Source of the DNA: Desulfobacterales bacterium
GTDB lineage: Bacteria > Desulfobacterota > Desulfobacteria > Desulfobacterales > JAHEIW01
Reading direction: 5' to 3'
Length of the DNA stretch: 46,598 nucleotides
NCBI GenBank assembly: GCA_030066985.1
Contig: JASJAN010000026.1
Coordinates: forward strand, 1-46,598
Of this stretch, positions 32,962-41,027 are shown piece by piece. Both the position numbers and the translations under genes were made by a program. Within the stretch, counting starts at the first letter, position 1; each line of letters opens with the position of its first letter. The notes under the pieces were generated by a model. The model was given only the letters and a program-made list of their open reading frames with translations. It made no database searches and had not been told where the DNA came from.

Positions 32962-33495
32962 TTAATTATTTTGAAGCCAGTTGTAGGCCAGATACAGCCC
33001 GGAGATGGTCTTGCCGTCGCTGATGTCACCTGTCAAAATCATCTGCATAGCCTTCTCCAGCTTTATCGGATGCACTTTTAGCAATTCATCATCATCCAGA
33101 TCCTGTTCAGCCTGCCGCAAATCCGATGCCAGAAAAATATGAATACGTTCATCCGAGCAGCCCGGCAAAGGGGTAATGGTTCCCAGTGGCTGCCAGTCGG
33201 CTGCCGAATACCCGATTTCTTCTATCAACTCTCTCTGAGCGCAATTCAAGGGCGATTCTGAGGGATCTAAAGTGCCGGCCGGAATTTCCCAGATAAATTC
33301 CCGCAGGGCGTGCCGATATTGTTTGATTAAAATGACGTCGGTCGAATTCAACATGGGCACCATGGCCGCTGCGCCTGGATGTTGAATAAAGTCCATCTCC
33401 GAAGTCACGCCATTATCCAGAGTGTAATTTTCTTTTACCAGATTAAACACCCGCCCCTGGTGAAGCGTTACACTCCTGTTGATTACTGCCGTCAT
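32962..33495 (-). CDS. Nudix hydrolase, ADP-ribose pyrophosphatase-like
   Basis: The 177-residue protein contains a complete Nudix box, Gx5Ex7REUxEExGU, in GTLDPSESPLNCAQ followed by RELIEEIGYSA. The preceding IKQYRHALREFIWEIPAG and the following PLPGCSDERIHIFLA are typical of the ADP-ribose/ADP-sugar pyrophosphatase subgroup (NudF/YffH type). It probably hydrolyses ADP-ribose or a nucleotide sugar to a monophosphate pair. The length is normal. It is a single gene; its stop faces the flavin-protein gene across a repeat. Confidence 0.92.
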   Translation of the reverse strand: MTAVINRSVTLHQGRVFNLVKENYTLDNGVTSEMDFIQHPGAAAMVPMLNSTDVILIKQYRHALREFIWEIPAGTLDPSESPLNCAQRELIEEIGYSAADWQPLGTITPLPGCSDERIHIFLASDLRQAEQDLDDDELLKVHPIKLEKAMQMILTGDISDGKTISGLYLAYNWLQNN

Positions 33496-33607
33496 ATAAG
33501 GGCTCCAATCTCGCGGTTTTCTGAATTTTATAGTGAGGAATGGATCTTATCACAATTAGGTCTAAAATGTAAAAAATAGCTGTAGCGCGAACCTCAGATT
33601 ATCTGAA

Positions 33608-34267
33608 TTATGCCATAATACTCAGATTGTGGCCTATTGAGTCAGAATTGCTTGGATCAGCAAATGGATCTGCGGCAATACCAAAAGGGGATTCTTCAGG
33701 GTTAGGGGAATTTTCTTCCGCTTCTTTTGCTTTTTGTTCCTGTAACTCTATGCGGGCTTCAGCTTCGATCTGGGCGGCCTTGGCAGCTACACTGCGGTCC
33801 TGTGCTGAAGGCTGGGCCGGTGCCAGGGCGGCTTTTTTTACCTGCTGCATTTTGCGAATGGTCGCTTCGGGGTCATTTTCTTTGGATGTATCAATCTTGA
33901 CCTCGCCACTGACAGCGTACATCTTCCCGTCCGGACCGTGTTCATATTTATAGCTGGCACCGCCCCTGACGACACCTGCACCGGCTGCCATATGGGCCCT
34001 TTCATGGGCCTTGATCTCCTGGTCCTGCTGTTTCAGTTTCTCGACTTCACGTTTTTCTTCTTCACTGAGGTTGTTTTGATCTTTGATGCCGGCACTTTCA
34101 TTTGCCTGGGCGCTTTGTTTTTCGCGCGCTTGATCAGATATCCGCACCTTGTCCGCTTTTTCTGGCCGCTGTTGCCCATCTGTCGATATGCCTTGCGGTA
34201 CGGGCTGTTTGCCGCCGATATGCTCCAACGGTGCGGATGCAAAATGCGTATTTAAGGGTGCGATCAT
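33608..34267 (-). CDS. SprA-related putative metalloprotease-like protein
   Basis: The 219-residue protein matches the SprA-related family. The diagnostic HExxH-type motif AHERAHMAAGAG (His88, Glu89, His92) is followed by GGASYKYEHGPDGKMYAVSGEVKIDTS and a PEATIRKMQQVKKAALAPAQPS segment. The ends are low-complexity, rich in Glu, Lys and Ala. The motif suggests zinc binding, but proteolysis has not been shown for the family to my knowledge. No signal peptide is obvious. It is divergent from the class III aminotransferase gene across 237 bases. Confidence 0.88.
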   Translation of the reverse strand: MIAPLNTHFASAPLEHIGGKQPVPQGISTDGQQRPEKADKVRISDQAREKQSAQANESAGIKDQNNLSEEEKREVEKLKQQDQEIKAHERAHMAAGAGVVRGGASYKYEHGPDGKMYAVSGEVKIDTSKENDPEATIRKMQQVKKAALAPAQPSAQDRSVAAKAAQIEAEARIELQEQKAKEAEENSPNPEESPFGIAADPFADPSNSDSIGHNLSIMA

Positions 34268-34504
34268 GTAACCTCTCTAATTTAAGGGTAACCATACGAT
34301 TATCGGTCAGAAGCAACTAAAACTGTAGCAGATTCATGCTGTTTGCTTATCTGCATTCTTAACGGTATTTTTGCGAAAGGCAGCACGTTCTTGCACTTTT
34401 TCCAATAATAAGGTAAACTATTGTAATATAAGCATATAGATAGAATTTGAATTACAGCTAAGGCTGATATTCAGATTGGGTTTGAATCTCTTGCTGGAGG
34501 AGCC

Positions 34505-35833
34505 ATGCCAAAGAAACCGACGATTAAAACGAAACTGCCGGGACCGCGCGCCAAAAAACTAATTAAACTGGATAAAAAATACGTTTCGCCATCTTACACC
34601 CGGGTTTACCCGCTGGTGGTTGATAAGGCCGAAGGCATGTGGGTTCATGATGTTGATGGCAACACTTTTCTGGACTTTACGGCCGGTATTGCCGTGAATG
34701 CCACCGGCCATTGTCATCCGCAAGTGGTGAAAGCCATTCAAAACCAGGCCGAGCAGCTGCTGCACATGTCCGGAACTGACTTTTACTACACGCCGCAGAT
34801 TCAGCTGGCGGAGAAACTGGCATCCGTCGTTCCGAGCAATGGATCCAAACGGGTGTATTTTGGAAACTCGGGAGCAGAAGCTGTAGAAGCAGCGTTTAAA
34901 CTGGCGCGCTGGCATACCAAACGCGAGCTGAATATCGCTTTTTTCGGTGCTTTTCATGGGCGTACCATGGGCGCTTTATCTTTGACAGCCAGCAAAACCG
35001 TTCAGAAAAAACACTATAACCCCTTTGTGCCCGGCATTACCCATATTCCGTATGCCTATTGCTATCGATGTGCCTACAATTTGTGCTATCCAGATTGCGA
35101 CCTGTTCTGCGTCAAATGGATTGAAGATACCTTATTTCGCACCACCGTTCCGCCAGAGGAGGTGGCTGCCATATTTATCGAGCCCATCCAGGGTGAGGGC
35201 GGCTACATCGTTCCACCTCCGGGATTCCACAAGGAAATGTATCGCATCGCTAAAAAGTACGGGATCCTTTACGTTGCCGATGAAGTGCAGTCGGGCATGG
35301 GACGCACCGGTACGATGTTTGCCATCGAGCACTTCAAGGCCAAAGCCGACATTATCGCTATTGCCAAAGGGATTGCTTCCGGTATGCCGCTGGGCGCCAT
35401 GGTCGCGCCGGCCAAGATTATGAACTGGGAGGCCGGCTCGCATGCGTCCACTTTCGGCGGTAATCCGATTTCATGCCAGGCTGCCATGGCAACCATTGAA
35501 CTGCTGGAAAAGGGTTTGATGAAAAATGCCACTGCTCAGGGAAAACGGCTGATGAAGGGCCTGCACGAGCTCCAAAAGACCTATGAATGCATGGGAGATG
35601 TCCGCGGCAAAGGCCTGATGGTGGGGGTCGAATTTGTCAAAGACCGGGAGACCAAAGCGCCGGCCACCAAATGGCGGCCGGCCATCATTCGCAAGGCCTT
35701 TGAAAAAGGCCTGCTGATTTTAGGCTGCGGCGCAAACAGCATCCGGTTTTGCCCGGCGTTGACGGTCAGTGCTAAGGAAATCGATCTGGGGTTGACTATT
35801 TTTGAAGAGGCAGTCAAGGAAGTTGCCGGCTAA
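34505..35833 (+). CDS. Class III aminotransferase (acetylornithine/GABA aminotransferase family) with cysteine-rich insertion
   Basis: The 442-residue PLP enzyme has all core motifs. FGNSGAEAVEAAFKLAR binds the phosphate, GAFHGRTMGA is the aromatic-His motif, LYVADEVQSGMGRTG contains Asp259, and IAIAKGIASGMPLGA contains the PLP lysine Lys288. Residues 186-202 form a five-cysteine motif (C-x2-C-x4-C-x3-C-x3-C) in CYRCAYNLCYPDCDLFC, just before the active-site half. This insertion marks a subfamily seen in archaea and some anaerobes and may bind metal. Substrates in the broader family include acetylornithine, GABA and basic amino acids; racemase activity is known for some archaeal relatives. 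GGAGG lies 5 bases before the ATG. A palindromic repeat begins 3 bases after the stop. Confidence 0.92.
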   Translation: MPKKPTIKTKLPGPRAKKLIKLDKKYVSPSYTRVYPLVVDKAEGMWVHDVDGNTFLDFTAGIAVNATGHCHPQVVKAIQNQAEQLLHMSGTDFYYTPQIQLAEKLASVVPSNGSKRVYFGNSGAEAVEAAFKLARWHTKRELNIAFFGAFHGRTMGALSLTASKTVQKKHYNPFVPGITHIPYAYCYRCAYNLCYPDCDLFCVKWIEDTLFRTTVPPEEVAAIFIEPIQGEGGYIVPPPGFHKEMYRIAKKYGILYVADEVQSGMGRTGTMFAIEHFKAKADIIAIAKGIASGMPLGAMVAPAKIMNWEAGSHASTFGGNPISCQAAMATIELLEKGLMKNATAQGKRLMKGLHELQKTYECMGDVRGKGLMVGVEFVKDRETKAPATKWRPAIIRKAFEKGLLILGCGANSIRFCPALTVSAKEIDLGLTIFEEAVKEVAG

Positions 35834-35835
35834 TC

Positions 35836-35981
35836 AGAAGCTGCCTGCAAAATGCATCTAACACTCAAGGGCTGTGTTACAAACCGATTCAAAATGCTCG
35901 AATACTGTCGTGTATGCTCCACTTTTGAATCGGTTTGCGCCTTGCCCTTAAGCGTGATCTGCTATTTTGCAGGCAGCTTCT
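35836..35981 (+). repeat. Large palindromic repeat, copy C
   Basis: This 146 bp copy begins three bases after the aminotransferase stop codon. Its outer arms AGAAGCTGCCTGCAAAAT and ATTTTGCAGGCAGCTTCT are perfectly complementary and are unique to this copy. The second arms (CACTCAAGGGC and GCCCTTAAGCG) and inner arms (ACCGATTCAAAA and TTTTGAATCGGT) match copies A and B. Confidence 0.9.
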
Positions 35982-36138
35982 ATTTTATGGTCAAAATAAT
36001 CTCAATACTTGAAACATTTTTGGAATGTATAGGTCAATAAGATCGATTTTGATTCCATGCGGGCGGGAATAAACCGCGCCCGGCCGACCATTCAACCTGC
36101 AACGCGAAACCCGCAACCCGCAGCGCGCAACAAGAAGC

Positions 36139-37032
36139 TTATGTGTGATTGAATAAACTTGAGGCCAGCCAGCGATGAATGGCTTCCGCCACACCGCCAT
36201 CGTCATTGGAGGCAACGGTCGGGAATCGTTCGACCAGATCCGGCGGCGCATTGGCAACCACAAAGCTGCTTCCAGCCCATTCCAGCAGATCTAGGTCATT
36301 ATAATCATTACCAACCGAAAGCGCCTGATGGGCGTCCAGGTTAAACATTTCGGCCAGCCAAGCGGTAGCGAGACTTTTTGATACAGTTGCCGGGAAAATC
36401 TCAATCCAGGTGGAGCGCCCATCTAACGGCGATGTCGTCTGGATTACACTGAAGCCCGGTAAATCCTTGCGCAGGGTTTGCATCAGCGGGCGGGTATCTT
36501 CGGGCGGAACCACGGCAAGCAGCTGCGCCGCCATGTCAAATCCATCCGGGTTGGCTTCCAGCGGCTGTGCAAACTGCTGATAGATCTCGATGCGTTTTTT
36601 GAAATCCGAGTTGTTTTTGGTGGCTTCATAATAGCTGAATGCATGGTTTTCCGGAACCGGGCGGTGAACCATAAAATCAAGGTTATTTGTCTTTAGGATT
36701 TTTATCGCCTGGTGCACCTGATGCTCTTCCAGACCCGAACTGCGGATCAGCCAGCCCGCAGGATGCCGATTGATACCGGCACCGCTGGAAAATATAAGAA
36801 AATCAATCGGCAGATGTGAAATTGAAATCGTATTGATGGAGTAGAATGAACGGCCGGTGGCAATCGCTCTGACGATACCAAGCTCACCGATGTGTTTTAA
36901 GGCTTCCAAATCCTGATCGGAAAAACTGCGGTCTGATCGCAGCAAAGTCCCATCAAAATCACAAACGAACAACCCTTTAAAATTGTTCTCAATTCCCCAT
37001 TCAGATCGCGACATTTCGTAAGAAATACTCAT
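36139..37032 (-). CDS. HAD-IIB (Cof-type) phosphatase
   Basis: The 297-residue protein has the HAD motif I CDFDGTLLRSD with Asp25 and Asp27, motif II in RAIATGRS, and the C-terminal LSVGNDYNDLDLLEWAG motif IV. The capping region between them is of the C2B type, as in Cof/YidA phosphatases that act on sugar phosphates or cofactors. The N terminus carries about 18 residues before the first strand. The last residues, DGGVAEAIHRWLA, are typical. It is a single gene convergent with the aminotransferase across a palindromic repeat. The natural substrate cannot be told from sequence. Confidence 0.92.
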   Translation of the reverse strand: MSISYEMSRSEWGIENNFKGLFVCDFDGTLLRSDRSFSDQDLEALKHIGELGIVRAIATGRSFYSINTISISHLPIDFLIFSSGAGINRHPAGWLIRSSGLEEHQVHQAIKILKTNNLDFMVHRPVPENHAFSYYEATKNNSDFKKRIEIYQQFAQPLEANPDGFDMAAQLLAVVPPEDTRPLMQTLRKDLPGFSVIQTTSPLDGRSTWIEIFPATVSKSLATAWLAEMFNLDAHQALSVGNDYNDLDLLEWAGSSFVVANAPPDLVERFPTVASNDDGGVAEAIHRWLASSLFNHT

Positions 37033-37569
37033 GGCATCAAAAGCGTTTTTTAATCCTTACCCGAAGTTTTACTCTATGTGGATTCATCGTTTGCAAGAAT
37101 AATAAAATAATAGAATCAAGACTTTACCCTGTCAAATAAAAACCCTATGTCATGAATTTTACTCCTTTTTGCATTATTATTATAACCCTCTTAAAACATT
37201 TAATAATTTTAACTATCCATAAGTTGAAGTTGTCTCAAAAATAGTAGGTTACGCTCAAGGGCGCGGCGAAAACCAATTTAAAAACGGAGCATACACGATA
37301 GTATTCGAGTATTTTAAATTGGTTTTCAACAAAGCCCTTGAGAGTTAGATGCATTTTTGAGGCAACTTCGAGTGTTGGATTTTCCGACATTGATAATTAC
37401 CTAAAGCTATCGGCCCAAAGTGACGATATATAAAATACATGGAAATCAGGATGTTTTTAGAATTTGATTGCACACAAAACACCTGAAGAACAGGCCGAGA
37501 TGAGCTCGAGGACGAAAAAAAATACAACGGCAGGATAGCGAAATTCATATATTGATCGGAGGATGCGTT
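37033..37569. other. Intergenic region with one palindromic repeat
   Basis: This 537-base gap lies upstream of the HAD gene (minus strand) and upstream of the small ORF at 37570. It holds an AT-rich stretch and repeat copy D (37225-37369). No other gene is supported. Confidence 0.6.
37225..37369 (-). repeat. Large palindromic repeat, copy D (inverse orientation)
   Basis: This is a 145 bp copy in the opposite orientation to A, B and C: the ATGCATCTAA-side arm is on the right, as TTAGATGCAT. The outer arms TGAAGTTGTCTCAAAAAT and ATTTTTGAGGCAACTTCG are complementary with one mismatch. The second arms are GCTCAAGGGC and GCCCTTGAGA. The inner arms AACCAATTTAAAA and TTTTAAATTGGTT differ from those of the other copies, yet pair perfectly. 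Confidence 0.9.
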
Positions 37570-37743
37570 TTGGCAGTAGATAAGGAGACCATAATTTTTT
37601 TTGAGCAACTGGGATTCGGGTGGGTTCTGGACAATATGATGCTAAAGGAAATAAAGCTCAATAGAATACGAGATGAACTGATCACCGATACATCGCTGAT
37701 TAAGATTATCGAAAACATGTTGACTGAAAATCCGAACATCTAA
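37570..37743 (+). CDS. Small hypothetical protein, 57 residues
   Basis: TTG at 37570 has GGAGG 7 bases upstream, an ideal position. The product begins MAVDKETIIFFEQLGFGWVL and ends MLTENPNI, with a helical, mixed-charge composition that looks like a folded or membrane-peripheral small protein. I recognise no family. It stands alone in a gene-poor stretch. The start and reality of the gene rest on the ribosome binding site and composition only. Confidence 0.4.
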   Translation: MAVDKETIIFFEQLGFGWVLDNMMLKEIKLNRIRDELITDTSLIKIIENMLTENPNI

Positions 37744-38100
37744 CATCTAACACCCCATGTATGTCAAAATTCGTTTATTGGATGCTGCGTGATTTTTAAT
37801 TCAATTCATCTCACCACCAGCCTTTTGATCGCGACTTTCACACATCAATAGTTGTCAACAGCCCATAAATTCTTAAGTTTTTATAGATGAAACCGTTTAT
37901 AAACTGTATAATAAACGCATGGCAGCGGTTCCCTGCCACTTCAGTCTATTGTTGCGAATCACCAACGCGTTACCAATCTATCACATGAATTGCAAACCAT
38001 CCTCAGCTGGACCCATTCAAGTGTCCGGCATTCATGGTCGTTGTAATTGAGGGCGGTCATACCAATAAATATCATACATAATTGAATTGAGGACTGATAA
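37744..38100. other. Gene-free leader of the LOG-domain protein gene
   Basis: This 357-base region has no gene. A TATAAT at 37907-37912 with a weak TAGATG 17 bases upstream (37884-37889) could be a sigma-70 promoter for the LOG-domain gene. A short TGGCAG/CTGCCA hairpin follows at 37920-37938. Nothing else is visible. Confidence 0.35.
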
Positions 38101-40080
38101 ATGGCCAAAGCAGAGCGGGAAAATCTTACTTACCGTGGATTGATACAATCCGCTGATGGGGTCATCACCAAAATAGTGGATTCAAATTCCCGGGAAATAA
38201 CTTTCCAAACGACTTTCGGCTTAAACGATCCGCTTGTTGCGCGACTGGAAAAACAATCCGAGCATATTGTTTTTAGCGAACGATCCAGAATTGCCCGTCT
38301 GGGTGTCCAGATCAAATGCGAACCGCCGACAGCCGAAGCCTTGGCAGGTGATCAGATCACTTTAAACCAAGTGGCCTCACCGGTCATTCCAGGCTATCCT
38401 GGACTCAAAGCGTTGCGTGAATTTATTACCCTGGGATTGCCGGTCGGGCGATTGGTATTCTGCGATCCTGAAGCGCTTTTGACCTCTGATGAAGTTTTAG
38501 AGGCCATCGAACACTCCCAGCTCAAATTACCGGCTTCCACCACGATTTCAGCCGACGGCAGTATCGTGATTGCTCCCCACAAAGTCATCTGCGAGTTGAA
38601 GGAGCCCCTCGATCAGGAAGCACTGGGGCGTATATTGCTTCGCGAAGACGGACGGGAACTGTTAAATCGCTACCAGGTGCGCAAATCGGTAACAGCGCTC
38701 AATATTGCACCCGGCGAAGGTGCTGTGACGACCTGCTCCATGTATCTCAATGAGCATTATGTTGTTTTGCAAAGCGGTTTTGAATTGGGCCGAAATTTAC
38801 CGGCCACAGTTCTGGACCCCATCAAGACCCGCGGCATTCGCATATATCTGGAAATCGTCAACCACACACGTCATCCCATAGTGAATCCGCTGATCAGCGC
38901 CAAAGTGTACAATGTTGCCAAATCCAAAAACAGCATGAATCCGGAAAAAAGCAGTGACAACGGTACTTTTTTCAGCTACCGGCAAATGCGCGAGCTGGAA
39001 AAGCGATTTGAGCCTCCCAAACCCATTAGTTGTCACTACCTGGACAAACCAGTCGCAATTATTGAAGATAAAATGAATGCCCTCAAAAATGCGCGCATCT
39101 ATTTAAACGGACCCGACAGTGCCTGTGAAGCGACCCATGCATTGTGTGCGGTTGCACGCCGCGATTTTTCCCCGACCAGTGAATGCAATCATGAATATGC
39201 GACCTCCAAGCTGGCAGATAGCTTTAAAGATTCACCGGGTGTTATGGCCATCAAGTATTTCCCGAATTTAATTGAGCATCGCGATATCATCAATTTGGCC
39301 TGCGACGGAAAACTCAAGGCACTATATTTTTACGAGCCCTCCTGCGAGCATGGCCCGTTTCTGTCACAACTGGATCACAATCGCTTACAGGAATACCACG
39401 CGTTCGGCATTGAAGTGTATTGGGTATCGGGCTTGAACGGCTGCCTCATGGTCCACACCATGCGCGACGGCATGGGTTATTTCGTACTGCCTGAACGAAT
39501 GGCTGATTTTCACAAGTCGATGCTGTTTGCCTTCTATGGCTCAAATATGCGGCTTTCAAAAGAGGGTCAGGGACGTCTGGGGCATCTAATGGATGCATTG
39601 ATCGCATTCTGGGGCCAAAGCATCGGCATTGTTACCGGCGGTGGCAGCGGTGTCATGGAGCAAGCCAATACGCTGGCGCGCAACCGCGGTATTTTGTCCG
39701 GGGCCAATTTTTTGGATATTACCGATCAATCCATGACCACCGATGTCGATTTTTGTCAGGTCTTTCAGGCCACCTGTCGACACAGCCGGCAAAAATGGTT
39801 TGAGGTGGCATCTTTTCCGATTTTTAATGTCGGCGGTCTGGGATCCCTTGAGGAGCTGGGAATAACACTGTGCAATATGAAGCTTTCTATCCTGGAACAG
39901 GTGCCGGTCATTTTGTTTGATACCGAAAGCCGCAAGGGATACTGGAACGGCATTGATCAGCAAATTCAGGATATGGTCCATCATGGCCGGGCGCCCGCCT
40001 GGATTCAGGAAAATATTGTGATCACCGATGATCCTGAAGAGGTTGTTGAGGCCTATCGGACCCGCCTTCAACTCTTCTAA
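38101..40080 (+). CDS. Large LOG-domain protein with long N-terminal region
   Basis: The 659-residue protein has a C-terminal Rossmann-type LOG (lysine decarboxylase-like) domain from about 470. AFYGSNMRLS forms the first strand, GIVTGGGSGVMEQANTLAR (about 510-528) the nucleotide-binding loop, and NVGGLGSLEELG (about 576) the place of the PGGxGTxxE motif. Here Val replaces the usual Pro and Ser replaces Thr, while the Glu pair remains. True LOG proteins are about 200 residues and cleave cytokinin or nucleotide monophosphates. The first 420 residues, including a Cys/His-containing LFYEPSCEHG-like portion near the junction, are not recognised and make the gene three times normal length. GAGG lies upstream of the ATG. 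A palindromic repeat begins at its stop codon. Confidence 0.7.
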   Translation: MAKAERENLTYRGLIQSADGVITKIVDSNSREITFQTTFGLNDPLVARLEKQSEHIVFSERSRIARLGVQIKCEPPTAEALAGDQITLNQVASPVIPGYPGLKALREFITLGLPVGRLVFCDPEALLTSDEVLEAIEHSQLKLPASTTISADGSIVIAPHKVICELKEPLDQEALGRILLREDGRELLNRYQVRKSVTALNIAPGEGAVTTCSMYLNEHYVVLQSGFELGRNLPATVLDPIKTRGIRIYLEIVNHTRHPIVNPLISAKVYNVAKSKNSMNPEKSSDNGTFFSYRQMRELEKRFEPPKPISCHYLDKPVAIIEDKMNALKNARIYLNGPDSACEATHALCAVARRDFSPTSECNHEYATSKLADSFKDSPGVMAIKYFPNLIEHRDIINLACDGKLKALYFYEPSCEHGPFLSQLDHNRLQEYHAFGIEVYWVSGLNGCLMVHTMRDGMGYFVLPERMADFHKSMLFAFYGSNMRLSKEGQGRLGHLMDALIAFWGQSIGIVTGGGSGVMEQANTLARNRGILSGANFLDITDQSMTTDVDFCQVFQATCRHSRQKWFEVASFPIFNVGGLGSLEELGITLCNMKLSILEQVPVILFDTESRKGYWNGIDQQIQDMVHHGRAPAWIQENIVITDDPEEVVEAYRTRLQLF

Positions 40081-40226
40081 AACCCATCTAAAAAAACGCG
40101 TCTAAAGGGCCCATGGCTGTGTTGCGATTCGCCTCAAAATGCTCACATACTGACGTGTATGCTCCGCTTTTTCGCCGAAGCGCGCCTTGCCATGAACCCT
40201 TATCCACGCTTTTTTAGATGGGTTTA
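40079..40226 (+). repeat. Large palindromic repeat, copy E (divergent)
   Basis: This 148 bp copy starts within the stop codon of the LOG-domain gene. The outer arms AAACCCATCTAAAAAA and TTTTTTAGATGGGTTT are perfectly complementary but unlike those of the other copies. The inner arms have changed to GCGATTCGCC / TCGCCGAAGCGC. The core still reads TGCTCACATACTGACGTGTA, parallel to the CGAATACTATCGTGTATG core elsewhere. Confidence 0.8.
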
Positions 40227-40504
40227 AATTTCTATTTTCTGGCACTGTTGTTTAGCTTTAGCCAGATTTTCGGTGAGGATTTTTTAAATTAGGTTGAGAG
40301 ATATTTGCCTTTTCATCACCTCAATCTAAACAAGGTCTAATGCGAAATCCCGTCTTGTGCTTAAGCCCTTGTGGATGATCACCTATTTTTGAGACAACTT
40401 TAACTCTTTTCAAAAAATTTCATTATCGAGTACGAGGACGAGTACGAGATTAGGCAGCGGTCTTTCAATCATCCTCGGTATCCATTGCCAACTGCGCAGG
40501 ATAA
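40081..40504. other. Convergent intergenic region with palindromic repeats
   Basis: This region between the LOG-domain gene and the AlaX-like gene holds repeat copy E, the remnant F, and a short GAGTACGAGGACGAGTACGAG-like tandem tract (about 40428-40450). No gene is supported. Confidence 0.6.
40346..40400 (+). repeat. Partial palindromic repeat, copy F (right arm only)
   Basis: TAAGCCCTTGTGGATGATCA followed by CCTATTTTTGAGACAACTT matches the right third of copies A and B (GCCCTTGAGCGTGATCTACT then ATTTTTGAGACGG). No left arm or inner hairpin is recognisable upstream, so it looks like a decayed or truncated copy. Confidence 0.55.
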
Positions 40505-40939
40505 TCAACTCTCGAGTTTATAGCGAATCCTGCAGACGCCATTTTCGAAGCTGGTGGAAGTTATTTTAAATATGCCGATTTCTGCGGTTGAACGGACATG
40601 CGGGCCAATGCAGGGGCAGTGGTCATAATCACCGATACTGACAATCCGAATTCTGTCTCCGGCATCGGGCGGCAGTTTTTCAACATTGAATCGTTTCTCT
40701 GCGTCTGATCTTGAGATAAAGTTTTCGCTCACCGGCAAATCGGATTGAATCCTTTGGTTGACCTGCTTTTGGATTTCCTCGATTTCAGCTGCGCTCAGGG
40801 CTTTGTCGAAATGGTAATCACACTTGGATTTTTTACGCTCAATGTGAGCGTTAAAGCAACGGCCGCATTGATACAACCGGTCCATTGTCTGGTTGAGAAG
40901 ATGCTCGGCTGAATGCATTCTGGGATCGTATGTTTTCAT
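40505..40939 (-). CDS. AlaX-like stand-alone tRNA-editing (SAD) domain protein
   Basis: The 144-residue protein has the zinc-binding pattern of the alanyl/threonyl-tRNA second-additional domain: HxxxH as His9 and His13 in RMHSAEHLL, and CxxxH as Cys110 and His114 in CPCIGPHVRST. These line the hydrolytic site that clears mischarged Ser- or Gly-tRNA(Ala) in AlaX proteins. The N-terminal C-Ala/glycine-rich parts of longer AlaX forms are absent, so this is a minimal type. It is on the same strand as, and 88 bases after, the radical SAM gene and may be the last gene of that operon. Confidence 0.85.
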   Translation of the reverse strand: MKTYDPRMHSAEHLLNQTMDRLYQCGRCFNAHIERKKSKCDYHFDKALSAAEIEEIQKQVNQRIQSDLPVSENFISRSDAEKRFNVEKLPPDAGDRIRIVSIGDYDHCPCIGPHVRSTAEIGIFKITSTSFENGVCRIRYKLES

Positions 40940-41027
40940 CTCTTCACATTAATTATCATACAAGATTCAGGCTTGTATAAAAGCGCGTTGTCTCTAATTT
41001 GATCGTGCGATGGTTACTAAAATGATG

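Noticed and set aside
40424-40455. Tandem GAGTACGAG tract as a functional site
   Set aside because: It is a two-unit low-complexity repeat without further symmetry or position relative to a promoter.
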